Shown: positions 25,104 to 37,383 of the stretch, piece by piece
Numbering within the stretch: position 1 is the stretch's first letter
Layout: every line of letters starts with the position of its first letter
From: Ipomoea triloba
Taxonomy: Eukaryota; Streptophyta; Magnoliopsida; Solanales; Convolvulaceae
Direction of reading: 5' to 3'
Assembly (NCBI RefSeq): GCF_003576645.1
Contig: NC_044922.1
Span: forward strand, 7,073,204-7,137,203
Length of the DNA stretch: 64,000 nucleotides
The notes under the pieces: model-generated
What the model saw: only the letters and a program-made list of their open reading frames with translations
Database searches by the model: none
What the model was told of the DNA's origin: nothing
Translations under genes and position numbers: made by a program

Positions 25104-26774
25104 TATCTAATTGCAACTTTAAAAGTTTGAGTCCTAATTTGACTTTACAGATTAAAGTTTGATGGCCTATTTGATACATTTTATGCAAAAAAAATGACAT
25201 TATATTTACCTGGGATTACAGGTCACTAACAGGTAATTATGCCTTGATGACTAATTGACATTTTTATGTATCTAATTGCAACTTTAAAAATTTTAAGGGC
25301 CAAATTGACTTTACAGATAAAGTTTGATGGCTAATTGATATATTTTATGCAAAAAAAAGTGACATTTATATTTACCTGGTATTACAGGTCACTAATAGGT
25401 AATTATGCCTTGATGACTAAATTGATATTTTTATGTATCTAATTGAAACTTTAAAAAGTTTGAGGGCCTAATTGACTTTACAGATAAATTTGGCCTATTT
25501 GATACATTTTATGCAAAAAAATTGACATTTATATTTACCTGATTACAGGCACTAACAGGTAATTATGCCTTGATGACTTAAATTGACATTTTTATGTATC
25601 TAATTGAAACTTTAAAAAGTTTGAGAGCCTAATGACTTTACAGATAAAGTTTGATGGCCTATTGATACATTTTATGCAAAAAAAAAAAAAAAAATGACAT
25701 TTATATTACCTGGTATTACAGGTCACTAACAGGTAATTATGCCTTGATGACTAAATTGACATTTTATGTATCTAATTGCAACTTTAAAAGTTTGAGGGCC
25801 TAATTGACTTTACAGATAAAGTTTGATGGCCTATTGATATTTTTATGCAAAAAAAATGACATTTATTTTACCTGGTATTACAGGTCACTAACAGGTAATT
25901 ATGCTTGATGACTAAATTGATATTTTTATGTATCTAATTGCAACTTTAAAAAGTTTGAGGGCCTAATTGACTTTACAGATAAAGTTTGATTTGATACATT
26001 TGACATACACATTAATTATGCTTTGAAATTGACAAAAATTGTTTAAAAATTTGAGAGCCTAATTTTTATAAAGTTGGCTATTGATACATTTTATGCAAAA
26101 AATGACATTTATATTTACCTGGTATTACAGGTCACTAACAGGTAATTATGCCTTGATGACTAAATTGACATTTTTATGTATCTAATTGCAACTTTAAAAG
26201 TTTGAGGCCTAATTGACTTTACAGATAAAGTTTGATGGCCTATTTGATACATTTTATGCAAAAAAATGACATTTATTTTACATTACGGTCATTAATTATG
26301 CCTTGATGACTAATTGACGCAACTTTAAAAATATTGACTTTACAGATAATTTTGATATTTGACAAAAAATGACATTTATATTTACCTGGTATTACAGGTC
26401 ACTAACAGTAATTATGCCTTGATGACTAAATTGACATTTTTATGTATCTAATTGCAACTTTAAAAAGTTTGAGGGCCTAATTGACTTTACAGATAAAGTT
26501 TGATGGCCTATTTGATACATTTTATGCAAAAAAATTGACATTTATATTTACCTGGTATTACAGGTCACTAACAGTAATTATGCCTTGATGACTAAATTGA
26601 CATTTTTATGTATCTAATTGCAACTTTAAAAGTTTGAGGCCTAATTGACTTTACAGATAAAGTTTGATGGCCTATTTGATACATTTTATGCAAAAAAAAA
26701 GTGACATTTATATTTACCTGGATTACAGGTCACTAACAGTAATTATGCCTTGATGACTAAATTGACATTTTTAT
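25104..26774 (+). repeat. 1671-bp duplicated block, copy 1
   Basis: This block matches 27171-28841 at a constant offset of 2067 at every point I compared, including a 17-A run near 25678 and unusual degraded stretches near 25990-26080 and 26280-26360. Monomers here are poorer than elsewhere: many single-base losses (GGCCTATTGATAC, CTTTAAAAGTTTGAG, AATTATGCTTGATG) and shortened units such as CATTACGGTCATTAATTATG. The block ends where copy 1 reads TTATTTATG and copy 2 reads TTATGTATC. Confidence 0.9.
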
Positions 26775-27145
26775 TTATGTATCTAATTGCAACTTTAAAA
26801 TGTTTGAGGGCCTAATTGACTTTACAGATAAAGTTAGATGGCCTAATTGATACATTTTATGCAAAAAAAAATTGACATTTATATTTACCTGGTATTACAG
26901 GTTAGCAACAGGTAATTATGCCTTGATGACTAAATTGATATTTTTATTTATCTAATTGCAACTTTAAAAAGTTTGAGGGCCTAATTGACTTTACAGATAA
27001 AGTTTGACGACCTATTTGTTATATTTTATACAAAAAAAATGACATTAATGTTTACCTGGTATTACAGGTCACTAACAGGTAATTACGCCTTGATGACTAA
27101 ATTGACATTTTTATGTATCTAATTGCAACTTTAAAAAGTTTGAGG
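26775..27145 (+). repeat. Regular satellite between duplicated blocks
   Basis: About two ordinary monomers whose order and markers (AAAATGTTTGAGG, GTTAGATGG, GGTTAGCAACAGG, GACGACCTATTTG) repeat those at 20903-21180. The indel-rich character of the flanking blocks is absent here. Confidence 0.75.
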
Positions 27146-27170
27146 NNNNNNNNNNNNNNNNNNNNNNNNN
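27146..27170. other. Assembly gap (25 N)
   Basis: A short N run directly before the second copy of the 1671-bp block. Left flank ends TTTGAGG; right flank begins TATCTAATTGC. Confidence 0.98.
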
Positions 27171-28841
27171 TATCTAATTGCAACTTTAAAAGTTTGAGTC
27201 CTAATTTGACTTTACAGATTAAAGTTTGATGGCCTATTTGATACATTTTATGCAAAAAAAATGACATTATATTTACCTGGGATTACAGGTCACTAACAGG
27301 TAATTATGCCTTGATGACTAATTGACATTTTTATGTATCTAATTGCAACTTTAAAAATTTTAAGGGCCAAATTGACTTTACAGATAAAGTTTGATGGCTA
27401 ATTGATATATTTTATGCAAAAAAAAGTGACATTTATATTTACCTGGTATTACAGGTCACTAATAGGTAATTATGCCTTGATGACTAAATTGATATTTTTA
27501 TGTATCTAATTGAAACTTTAAAAAGTTTGAGGGCCTAATTGACTTTACAGATAAATTTGGCCTATTTGATACATTTTATGCAAAAAAATTGACATTTATA
27601 TTTACCTGATTACAGGCACTAACAGGTAATTATGCCTTGATGACTTAAATTGACATTTTTATGTATCTAATTGAAACTTTAAAAAGTTTGAGAGCCTAAT
27701 GACTTTACAGATAAAGTTTGATGGCCTATTGATACATTTTATGCAAAAAAAAAAAAAAAAATGACATTTATATTACCTGGTATTACAGGTCACTAACAGG
27801 TAATTATGCCTTGATGACTAAATTGACATTTTATGTATCTAATTGCAACTTTAAAAGTTTGAGGGCCTAATTGACTTTACAGATAAAGTTTGATGGCCTA
27901 TTGATATTTTTATGCAAAAAAAATGACATTTATTTTACCTGGTATTACAGGTCACTAACAGGTAATTATGCTTGATGACTAAATTGATATTTTTATGTAT
28001 CTAATTGCAACTTTAAAAAGTTTGAGGGCCTAATTGACTTTACAGATAAAGTTTGATTTGATACATTTGACATACACATTAATTATGCTTTGAAATTGAC
28101 AAAAATTGTTTAAAAATTTGAGAGCCTAATTTTTATAAAGTTGGCTATTGATACATTTTATGCAAAAAATGACATTTATATTTACCTGGTATTACAGGTC
28201 ACTAACAGGTAATTATGCCTTGATGACTAAATTGACATTTTTATGTATCTAATTGCAACTTTAAAAGTTTGAGGCCTAATTGACTTTACAGATAAAGTTT
28301 GATGGCCTATTTGATACATTTTATGCAAAAAAATGACATTTATTTTACATTACGGTCATTAATTATGCCTTGATGACTAATTGACGCAACTTTAAAAATA
28401 TTGACTTTACAGATAATTTTGATATTTGACAAAAAATGACATTTATATTTACCTGGTATTACAGGTCACTAACAGTAATTATGCCTTGATGACTAAATTG
28501 ACATTTTTATGTATCTAATTGCAACTTTAAAAAGTTTGAGGGCCTAATTGACTTTACAGATAAAGTTTGATGGCCTATTTGATACATTTTATGCAAAAAA
28601 ATTGACATTTATATTTACCTGGTATTACAGGTCACTAACAGTAATTATGCCTTGATGACTAAATTGACATTTTTATGTATCTAATTGCAACTTTAAAAGT
28701 TTGAGGCCTAATTGACTTTACAGATAAAGTTTGATGGCCTATTTGATACATTTTATGCAAAAAAAAAGTGACATTTATATTTACCTGGATTACAGGTCAC
28801 TAACAGTAATTATGCCTTGATGACTAAATTGACATTTTTAT
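27171..28841 (+). repeat. 1671-bp duplicated block, copy 2
   Basis: It repeats 25104-26774 with no length difference that I could detect. Copies differ only beyond their right ends. Here the sequence runs on into further indel-rich monomers to about 29750, so this looks like the full-length version and copy 1 a truncated placement. Confidence 0.9.
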
Positions 28842-29750
28842 GTATCTAATTGCAACTTTAAAAGTTTGAGGCCTAATTGACTTTACAGATAAAGTTTGAT
28901 GGCCTATTTGATACATTTTATGCAAAAAAAATGACATTTATATTTACCTGGTATTACATCACTAACAGGTAATTATGCCTTGATGACTAAATTGACATTT
29001 TTATCTAATTGCAACTTTAAAAAGTTTGAGGGCCTAATTGACTTTACAGATAAAGTTTGGCCTATTTGATACATTTTATGCAAAAAAAGTGACATTTATA
29101 TTTACCTGGTATTACAGGTCAGAAACAGGTAATTATGCCTTGATGACTAAATTGACATTTTTATGTATCTAATTGCAACTTTAAAAGTTTGAGGGCCTAA
29201 TTGACTTTACAGATAAATTTGATGGCCTATTTGATACATTTTATGCAAAAAAAAGACATTTATTTACCTGGTATTACAGGTCACTAACAGGTAATTATGC
29301 TTGATGACTAAATTGACATTTTTATGTATCTAATTGCAACTTTAAAAAGTTTGAGGGCCTAATTGACTTTACAGATAAAGTTTGATGGCCTATTTGATAC
29401 ATTTTATGCAAAAAAAAAACATTTATATTTACCTGTATTACAGGTCACTAACAGTAATTATGCTTGATGACTAAATTGACATGTTTATGTATCTAATTGC
29501 AACTTTAAAAAGTTTGAGGGCCTAATTGACTTTACAGATAAAGTTTGATGGCCTATTTGATACATTTTATGCAAAAAAAAAAGACATTTATATTTACCTG
29601 TATTACAGGTCACTAACAGGTAATTATGCCTTGATGAAATTGACATGTTTATGTATCTAATTGCAACTTTAAAAGTTTGAGGCCTAATTGACATTACAGA
29701 TAAAGTTTGATGGCCTATTTGATACCTTTTATGCAAAGAAAATTTAAATT
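28842..29750 (+). repeat. Indel-rich satellite monomers
   Basis: These continue the style of the duplicated block. Monomers are about 155-168 bp with frequent one-base losses in homopolymers and short words, such as AACAGTAATTATG, TTACCTGGATTACAGG, GTTTGGCC and TGATGAAATTGAC. Subfamily identity is close to the consensus apart from the indels. Normal monomers resume around 29750. Confidence 0.8.
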
Positions 29751-32700
29751 TATATTTACCTGGTATTACAGGTCACTAAAATGTAATTATGTGTTGATGA
29801 GTAAATTGACATTTTTATGTATCTAATTGCAACTTTAAAAAGTTTGAAGGCCTAATTGACTTTACAGATAAAGTTTGATGGCCTAATTGATACATTTTAT
29901 GCAAAAAAGAAATGGCATTTATATTTACTTGGGATTACAGGTCAGTAACAGGTAATTATGCCTTGATGACTGCATTGACATTTTTATATATCTAATAGCA
30001 ACTTTAAAAATTTTAAGGGCCAAATTGACTTTACAGATAAAGCTAGATGGCCTAATTGATATATTTTATGCAAAAAAAAATTGACATTTATATTTACCTG
30101 GTATTACAGGTCACTAACAGGTAATTATGCATTGATGACTAAATTGATATTTTTATGTATCTAATTGCAACTTAAAAAAGTTTGAGGGCCTAATTGACTT
30201 TACAGATAAAGTTTGTTGGCCTATTTCATACATTTTATGCAAAAAATAAATTGACATTTATATTTACCTGTGATTACAGGACACTAACAGGTAATTATGC
30301 CTTTATTTCTTAATTGACATTTTTATGTATCTAATTGAAACTTTAAAAAGTTTTAGAGCCTAATTGACTTTTACAGATAAAGTAAGATGGGCTAATTGAT
30401 ACATTTTATGCAAAAATAAATTGACATTTATAATTACCTGGTATTACAGATCACCTACAGGTAATTATGCCTTGATAACTAAATTGATATTTTTATTTAT
30501 CTAATTTCAACTTTAAAAAGTTTGAGGGCCTAATTGACTTTACAGCTAAAGTTTGACGGCCTATTTGTTATATTTTATGCAAAAAAGAAATGTCATTTAT
30601 ATTTACCTGGGATTACAGGTCACTAACAGGTAATTATATCTTGATAACTAAATTGACATTTTTATATATCTAATTGCAACTTTAAAAATTTTAAGGGCCA
30701 AATTGACTTTACAGATAAAGTTTGATGGCCTAATTGATATATTTTATGCAAAAAAAAATTGACATTTATATTTACCTGGTATTACAGATCACCAACAGGT
30801 AATTATGCCTTGATGACTAAATTGATATTTTTATTTATCTAATTGCAACTCTAAAAAGTTTAAGAGCCTAATTGACTTTACAGATAAAGTTTGACGGCCT
30901 AATTGATACATTTTATGCAAAAAAAAAAAAATTGACATTTATATTTACCTGGTATTACCGGTCAGAAACAGGTAATTATGCCTTGATGACTAAGTTGACA
31001 TTTTTATGTTTCTAATTGCAACTTTAAAAAGTTTGAGTGCCTAATTGACTTTACAGATAAATTAAGATGGCCTAATTGATACATTTTATGCAAAAAAAAA
31101 ATTGACATTTATATTTACCTAGTATTACAGGTCAGCAACAGGTAATTATTCCTTGATGACTAAATTGATATTTTTATTTATCTAATTGCAACTTTAAAAA
31201 GTTTGAGGCCTAATTGACTTTATAGATAAAGTTTGACGACCTGTTTGTTATATTTTATGCAAAAAAAATGACATTAATGTTTACCTGGTATTACAGGTTA
31301 CTAACAGGTAATTACGCCATGATGACTAAATTGACATTTTTATGTATCTAATTGCAACTTTAAAAAGTTTGAGGGCCTAATTGACTTTACAGATAATGTT
31401 TGATGGCCTATTTGGTACATTTTATGCAAAGAAAATCTACACTTATATTTACCTGGTATTACAGGTTACTAACATGTAATTAAGCGTTGATGAGTAAATT
31501 AACATTTTTATGTATCTAATTGCAACTTTAAAAAGTTTGAAGGCCTAATTGACTTTACAGATAAAGTTTGATGTCCTATTTGATACATTTTATGCAAAAA
31601 AGAAATGGCATTTATATTTACCTGGGATTACAGGTCACTAACAGGTAATTATGCCTTGATGACTGAATTGACATTTTTATATATCTAATTGCAACTTTAA
31701 AAATTTTAAGGGCAAAATTGACTTTACATATAAAGTTTGATGGCATAATTGATATATTTTATGCAAAAAAAAAATTGACATTTATATTTACCTGGTATTA
31801 CAGGTCACTAACAGGTAATTATGCATTGATGACTAAACTTATATTTTTATGTATCCAATTGCAACTTAAAAAAGTTTAAGGGCCTAATCGACTTCACAGA
31901 TAAAGTTTGATGGCATATTTGATACATTTTATGCAAAGAAAATTTACTTTCATATTTACATGATATTAGAGGTCACTAACATGTAATTATGCGTTGATGA
32001 GTAAATTCACATTTTTATGTATCTAATTGCAACTTTAAAAAGCTTTTAGGCCTAATTGACTTTACAGATAAAGTTTGATGGCCTATTTGATACATTTTAT
32101 GCAAAAAAATTCACATTTATATTTACCTGCTATTACGGTCACTAATAGGTAATTATGTATTGATGACTAAATTGACATTTTTATGTAACTAATTGCAACT
32201 ATAAAAAGTTTGAAGGCCTAATTGAATTTACAGATAAAGTATGTTGGCCTATTTGATACATTTTATGCAAAAAAAAAATTGACATTTATATTTACCTGTC
32301 ATTACAGGTCACTAACAGGTAATTATGCCTTGATAACTGAATTGACATTTTTATGTATCTAATTTAAACTTTAAAAAGTTTGAGGGCCTAATTGACTTTA
32401 CAGATAAAGTAAGATGGCCTAATTGATACATTTTATGCAAAAAAAAAAAAATTGACATATATAATTATCTGGTATTACAGATCACAAACAGGTAATTCTG
32501 CCTTGATGACTAAATTGATATTTTTATTTATCTAATTGCAACTTTAAAAAGTTTGAGGGCCTAATTGACTTTACAGATAAAGTTTGATGGCCTTTTTGAT
32601 ACATTTTAGGCAAAGAAAATTTACATTTATATTTACCTGTTATTACATGTCACTAGCATGTTATTATGCGTTGATGAGTAAATTGACATTTTTATGTATC

Positions 32701-35236
32701 TAATTGCAACTTTTAAAAGTTTGAAGGCCTAATTGACTTTACAGATAAAGTTTGATGGCCTATTTGATACATTTTATGCAAAAAAATTTGACATTTATAT
32801 TTACCTGGTATTACTGGTCACTAATAGGTAATTATGCCTTGATGACTAAATTGATATTTTTATGTATCTTATTGCAACTTTAAAATGTTTCAGGGCCTAA
32901 TTGACTTAACAGAGAAAGTTTGATGTCCTATTTGATACATTTTATGCAAAAAAGAAATGGCATTTATATTTACCTGGTATTACTGGTCACTAATAGGTAA
33001 TTATGCCTTGATGACTGAATTGACATTTTTATATATCTAATTGCAACTTTAAAAAGTTTGAGGGCCTCATTGACTTTACAGATAAAGTAGGATGGCCTAA
33101 TTGATATATTTTATGCAAAAAAAATTGACATTTATATTTACCTGGTATTACAAGTCACTAACAGATAATTATGCATTGATGACTAAATTGATATTTTTGT
33201 GTATCTAATTGCAACTTTAAAAAGTTTGAGGGCCTAATTGACTTTACAGATAAAGTTTGTTGGCCTATTTGAGACATTTTATGCAAAAAATAAATTGACA
33301 TTTATATTTACTTGTGATTACAGGTCACTAACAGGTAATTATGCCTTGATTTCTTAATTGACATTTTTATGTATGTAATTGAAACTTTAAAAAGTTTGAG
33401 GGCCTCATTGACTGTACAGATAAAGTTTGACGGCCTATTGGTTATATTTTATGCAAAAAAAATTGACATTTATATTTTCCTGTGATTACAGGTCACTAAC
33501 AGGTAATTACGCCTTGATGACTATATTGACATTTTTATGTATCTAATTGCAACTTTAAAAAGTTTGAGGGCCTCATTGACTGTACAGATAAAGTTTGACG
33601 GCCTATTGGTTATATTTTATGCAAAAAAAAAATGACATTAATGTTTATCTGGTATTACAGGTCACTAACAGGTAATTACGCCTTGATGACTATATTGACA
33701 TTTTTATGTATCTAATTGCAAATTTAAAAATTTTGAGGGACTAATTGACTTTACAGATAAATTTTGATGTCCTATTTGATACATTTTATGCAAAAAAGAA
33801 ATGGCATTTATATTTACCTGGGATTATAAGTCACTAACAGGTAATTATGCTTTGATGACTGAATTGACATTTTTATATATCTAATTGCAACTTTAAAAAT
33901 TTTAAGGGTCAAATTGACTTTACAGATAAAGTTTAATGGCCTAGTTGATATATTTTATGTAAAAAAAATTGACATTTATATTTAACTGGTGTTACAGGTC
34001 ACCAACAGGTAATTATGCATTGATGACTAAATTGATATTTTTTTGTATCTAATTGCAACTTTAAAAAGTTTGAGGGCCTAATTGACTTTACAGATAAAGT
34101 TTGTGGGCCTATTTGATACATTTTATGCAAAGAAAATTTACATTTATATTACCCGGTATTACAGGTCACTAAAAGGTAATTATGCATTGATGACTAAATT
34201 GACATTTTTATGTAACTAATTGCAACTATAAAAAGTTTGAAGGCCTAATTAAATTTACAGATAAAGTTTTTTGGCCTATTTGATACATTTTATGCAAAAA
34301 AATTGACATTTATATTTATCTGTCATTACAGGTCACTAACAGGTAATTATGCCTTGATGACGAAATTGTAATTTTTATGTATCTAATTGAAACTTTAAAA
34401 AGTTTCAGGGCATAATTGACTTTACAGATAAAGTAAGATGGCCTATTTGATACATTTTATGCACAGGAAATTTACATTTATATTTACCTGGTGTTACAGA
34501 TCACCAACAGGTTATTATGCCTTGATGACTAAATTGACATTTTTATGTATCTAATTGAAACTTTAAAAAGTTTCAGGGCATAATTGACTTTACAGATAAA
34601 GTAAGATGGCCTATTTGATACATTTTATGCAAAAAAAATTTACATTTATATTTACCTGGTGTTACAGATCACCAACAGGTTATTATGCCTTGATGACTAA
34701 ATTGACATTTTTATGTATCTTATTGCAACTTTAAAATGTTTCAGGGCCTAATTGACTTTACAGATAAAGTTTGATGTCCTATTTGATACATTTTATGCAA
34801 AAAAGAAATGGCATGTAGAAGTACATGAGATTACAGGTCACTAACAGGTAATTATGCATTGATGACTAAATTGATATTTTTATTTATCTACTTGCAACTT
34901 TAAAAAGTTTGAGGGCCTAATTGACTTTACAGATAAAGTTTGATGTCCTATTTGATACATTTTATGCACAGGAAATTTACATTTATATTTACCTGGTATT
35001 ACAGGTCAGTAAAAGGTAATTATGCATTGATGACTAAATTGATATTTTTATTTATCTAATTGAAACTTTAAAAAGTTTGAGGGCCTAATTGACTTTACAG
35101 ATAAATTTTGATGGCCTATTTGTTATATTTTATGCTAAAAAAATGACATTAATGTTTACCTGTTATTACAGGTCACTAACAAGTAATTACGCCTTGATGA
35201 CTAAATTGACATTTTTATGCATCCAATTGCAACTTT
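29751..35236 (+). repeat. Mixed satellite monomers
   Basis: About 32 diverged monomers. Blocks with later counterparts include 32700-33400 (recurs at about 36660-37380) and 33590-34210 (recurs at about 35877-36470). Two near-identical adjacent monomers carrying GGTGTTACAGATCACC and TTTCAGGGCATAATTGAC lie at about 34380-34720. The left flank of the next gap, 34960-35236, repeats the GGTCAGTAAAAGG / AATTACGCC series. Confidence 0.87.
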
Positions 35237-35483
35237 NNNNNNNNNNNNNNNNNNNNNNNNNNNNNNNNNNNNNNNNNNNNNNNNNNNNNNNNNNNNNNNN
35301 NNNNNNNNNNNNNNNNNNNNNNNNNNNNNNNNNNNNNNNNNNNNNNNNNNNNNNNNNNNNNNNNNNNNNNNNNNNNNNNNNNNNNNNNNNNNNNNNNNNN
35401 NNNNNNNNNNNNNNNNNNNNNNNNNNNNNNNNNNNNNNNNNNNNNNNNNNNNNNNNNNNNNNNNNNNNNNNNNNNNNNNNNNN
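35237..35483. other. Assembly gap (247 N)
   Basis: N run inside the array. Left flank ends GCATCCAATTGCAACTTT and right flank begins TTTATGTATCTAATTGC. Both are the same part of the monomer, so the missing piece is unlikely to be unrelated DNA, though this cannot be seen. Confidence 0.98.
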
Positions 35484-37383
35484 TTTATGTATCTAATTGC
35501 AACTTTAAAAAGTTTGAGGGCCTAATTGACTTTACAGATAAAGTTTGTTGGCCTATTTGAGACATTTTATGCAAAAAATAAATTGACATTTATATTTACT
35601 TGTGATTACAGGTCACTAACAGGTAATTATGCCTTGATTTCTTAATTGACATTTTTATGTATGTAATTGAAACTTTAAAAAGTTTGAGGGCCTAATTGAC
35701 TTTACAGATAAAGTAAGATGGCCTAATTGATATATTTTATACAAAAAAAAATTGACATTTATATTTGTCTTGTATTACAGGTCATCAATAGGTAATTATG
35801 CCTTGATGACTAAACTGATATTTTTATTTATCTAATTGTAACTTTAAAAAGTTTGAGGGCCTCATTGACTGTACAGATAAAGTTTGACGGTCTATTGGTT
35901 ATATTTTATGCAAAAAAAAAATGACATTAATGTTTATCTGGTATTACAGGTCACTAACAGGTAATTACGCCTTGATGACTATATTGCAAATTTAAAAATT
36001 TTGAGGGCCTAATTGACTTTACAGATAAATTTTGATGTCCTATTTGATACATTTTATGCAAAAAAGAAATGGCATTTATATTTACCTGTGATTATAAGTC
36101 ACTAACAGGTAATTATGCTTTGATGACTGAATTGACATTTTTATATATCTAATTGCAACTTTAAAAATTTTAAGGGTCAAATTGACTTTACAGATAAAGT
36201 TTAATGGCCTAGTTGATATATTTTATGTAAAAAAAATTGACATTTATATTTAACTGGTGTTACAGGTCACCAACAGGTAATTATGCATTGATGACTAAAT
36301 TGATATTTTTTTGTATCTAATTGCAACTTTAAAAAGTTTGAGGGCCTAATTGACTTTACAGATAAAGTTTGTGGGCCTATTTGATACATTTTATGCAAAG
36401 AAAATTTACATTTATATTACCCGGTATTACAGGTCACTAAAAGGTAATTATGCATTGATGACTAAATTGATATTTTTATTTATCTAATTGAAACTTTAAA
36501 AAGTTTGAGGGCCTAATTGACTTTACATATAAATTTTGATGGCCTATTTGTTATATTTTATGCTAAAAAAATGACATTAATGTTTACCTGTTATTACAGG
36601 TCACTAACAAGTAATTACGCCTTGATGACTAAATTGACATTTTTATGCATCCAATTGCAACTTTTAAAAGTTTGAAGGCCTAATTGACTTTACAGATAAA
36701 GTTTGATGGCCTATTTGATACATTTTATGCAAAAAAAATTGACATTTATATTTACCTGGTATTACTGGTCACTAATAGGTAATTATGCCTTGATGACTAA
36801 ATTGATATTTTTATGTATCTTATTGAAACTTTAAAATGTTTGAGGGCCTAATTGACTTTACAGATAAAGTTTGATGTCCTATTTGATACATTTTATGCAA
36901 AAAAGAAATGGCATTTATATTTACATGAGATTACAGGTCACTAACAGGTAATTATGCCTTAATGACTGAATTGACATTTTTATATATCTAATTGCAACTT
37001 TAAAAATTTTATGGGACAAATTGACTTTACAGATAAAGTTTGATGGCCTAATTGATATATTTTATGCAAAAAAAATTGACATTTATATTTACCTAGTATT
37101 ACAAGTCACTAACAGATAATTATGCATTGATGACTAAATTGATATTTTTGTGTATCTAATTGCAACTTTAAAAAGTTTGAGGGCTTAATTGACTTTACAG
37201 ATAAAGTTTGTTGGCCTATTTGAGACATTTTAAGCAAAAAATAAATTGACATTTATATTTACTTGTGATTACAGGTCACTAACAGGTAATTATGCCTTGA
37301 TTTCTTAATTGACATTTTTATGTATGTAATTGAAACTTTAAAAAGTTTGAGGGCCTAATTGACTTTACAGATAAAGTAAGATG
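35484..37383 (+). repeat. Satellite monomers largely copied from 32.7-34.2 kb
   Basis: From about 35877 to 36470 the sequence follows 33590-34210, including the rare ACCCGGTATTACAGG (36419 versus 34151). The offset falls from 2289 to 2268 because 21 bases are missing near 35984. From 36660 to 37380 it follows 32700-33400. The GAGACATTTT monomer with TTGATTTCTTAATTGAC occurs at 33271, 35559 and 37222. This suggests segmental duplication, or assembly duplication around the gap. Confidence 0.8.

Noticed and set aside
35089..35496. Plus-strand open frames crossing the N gaps, here and at 15513-15845
   Set aside because: Most of their length is N; the readable ends are ordinary satellite.
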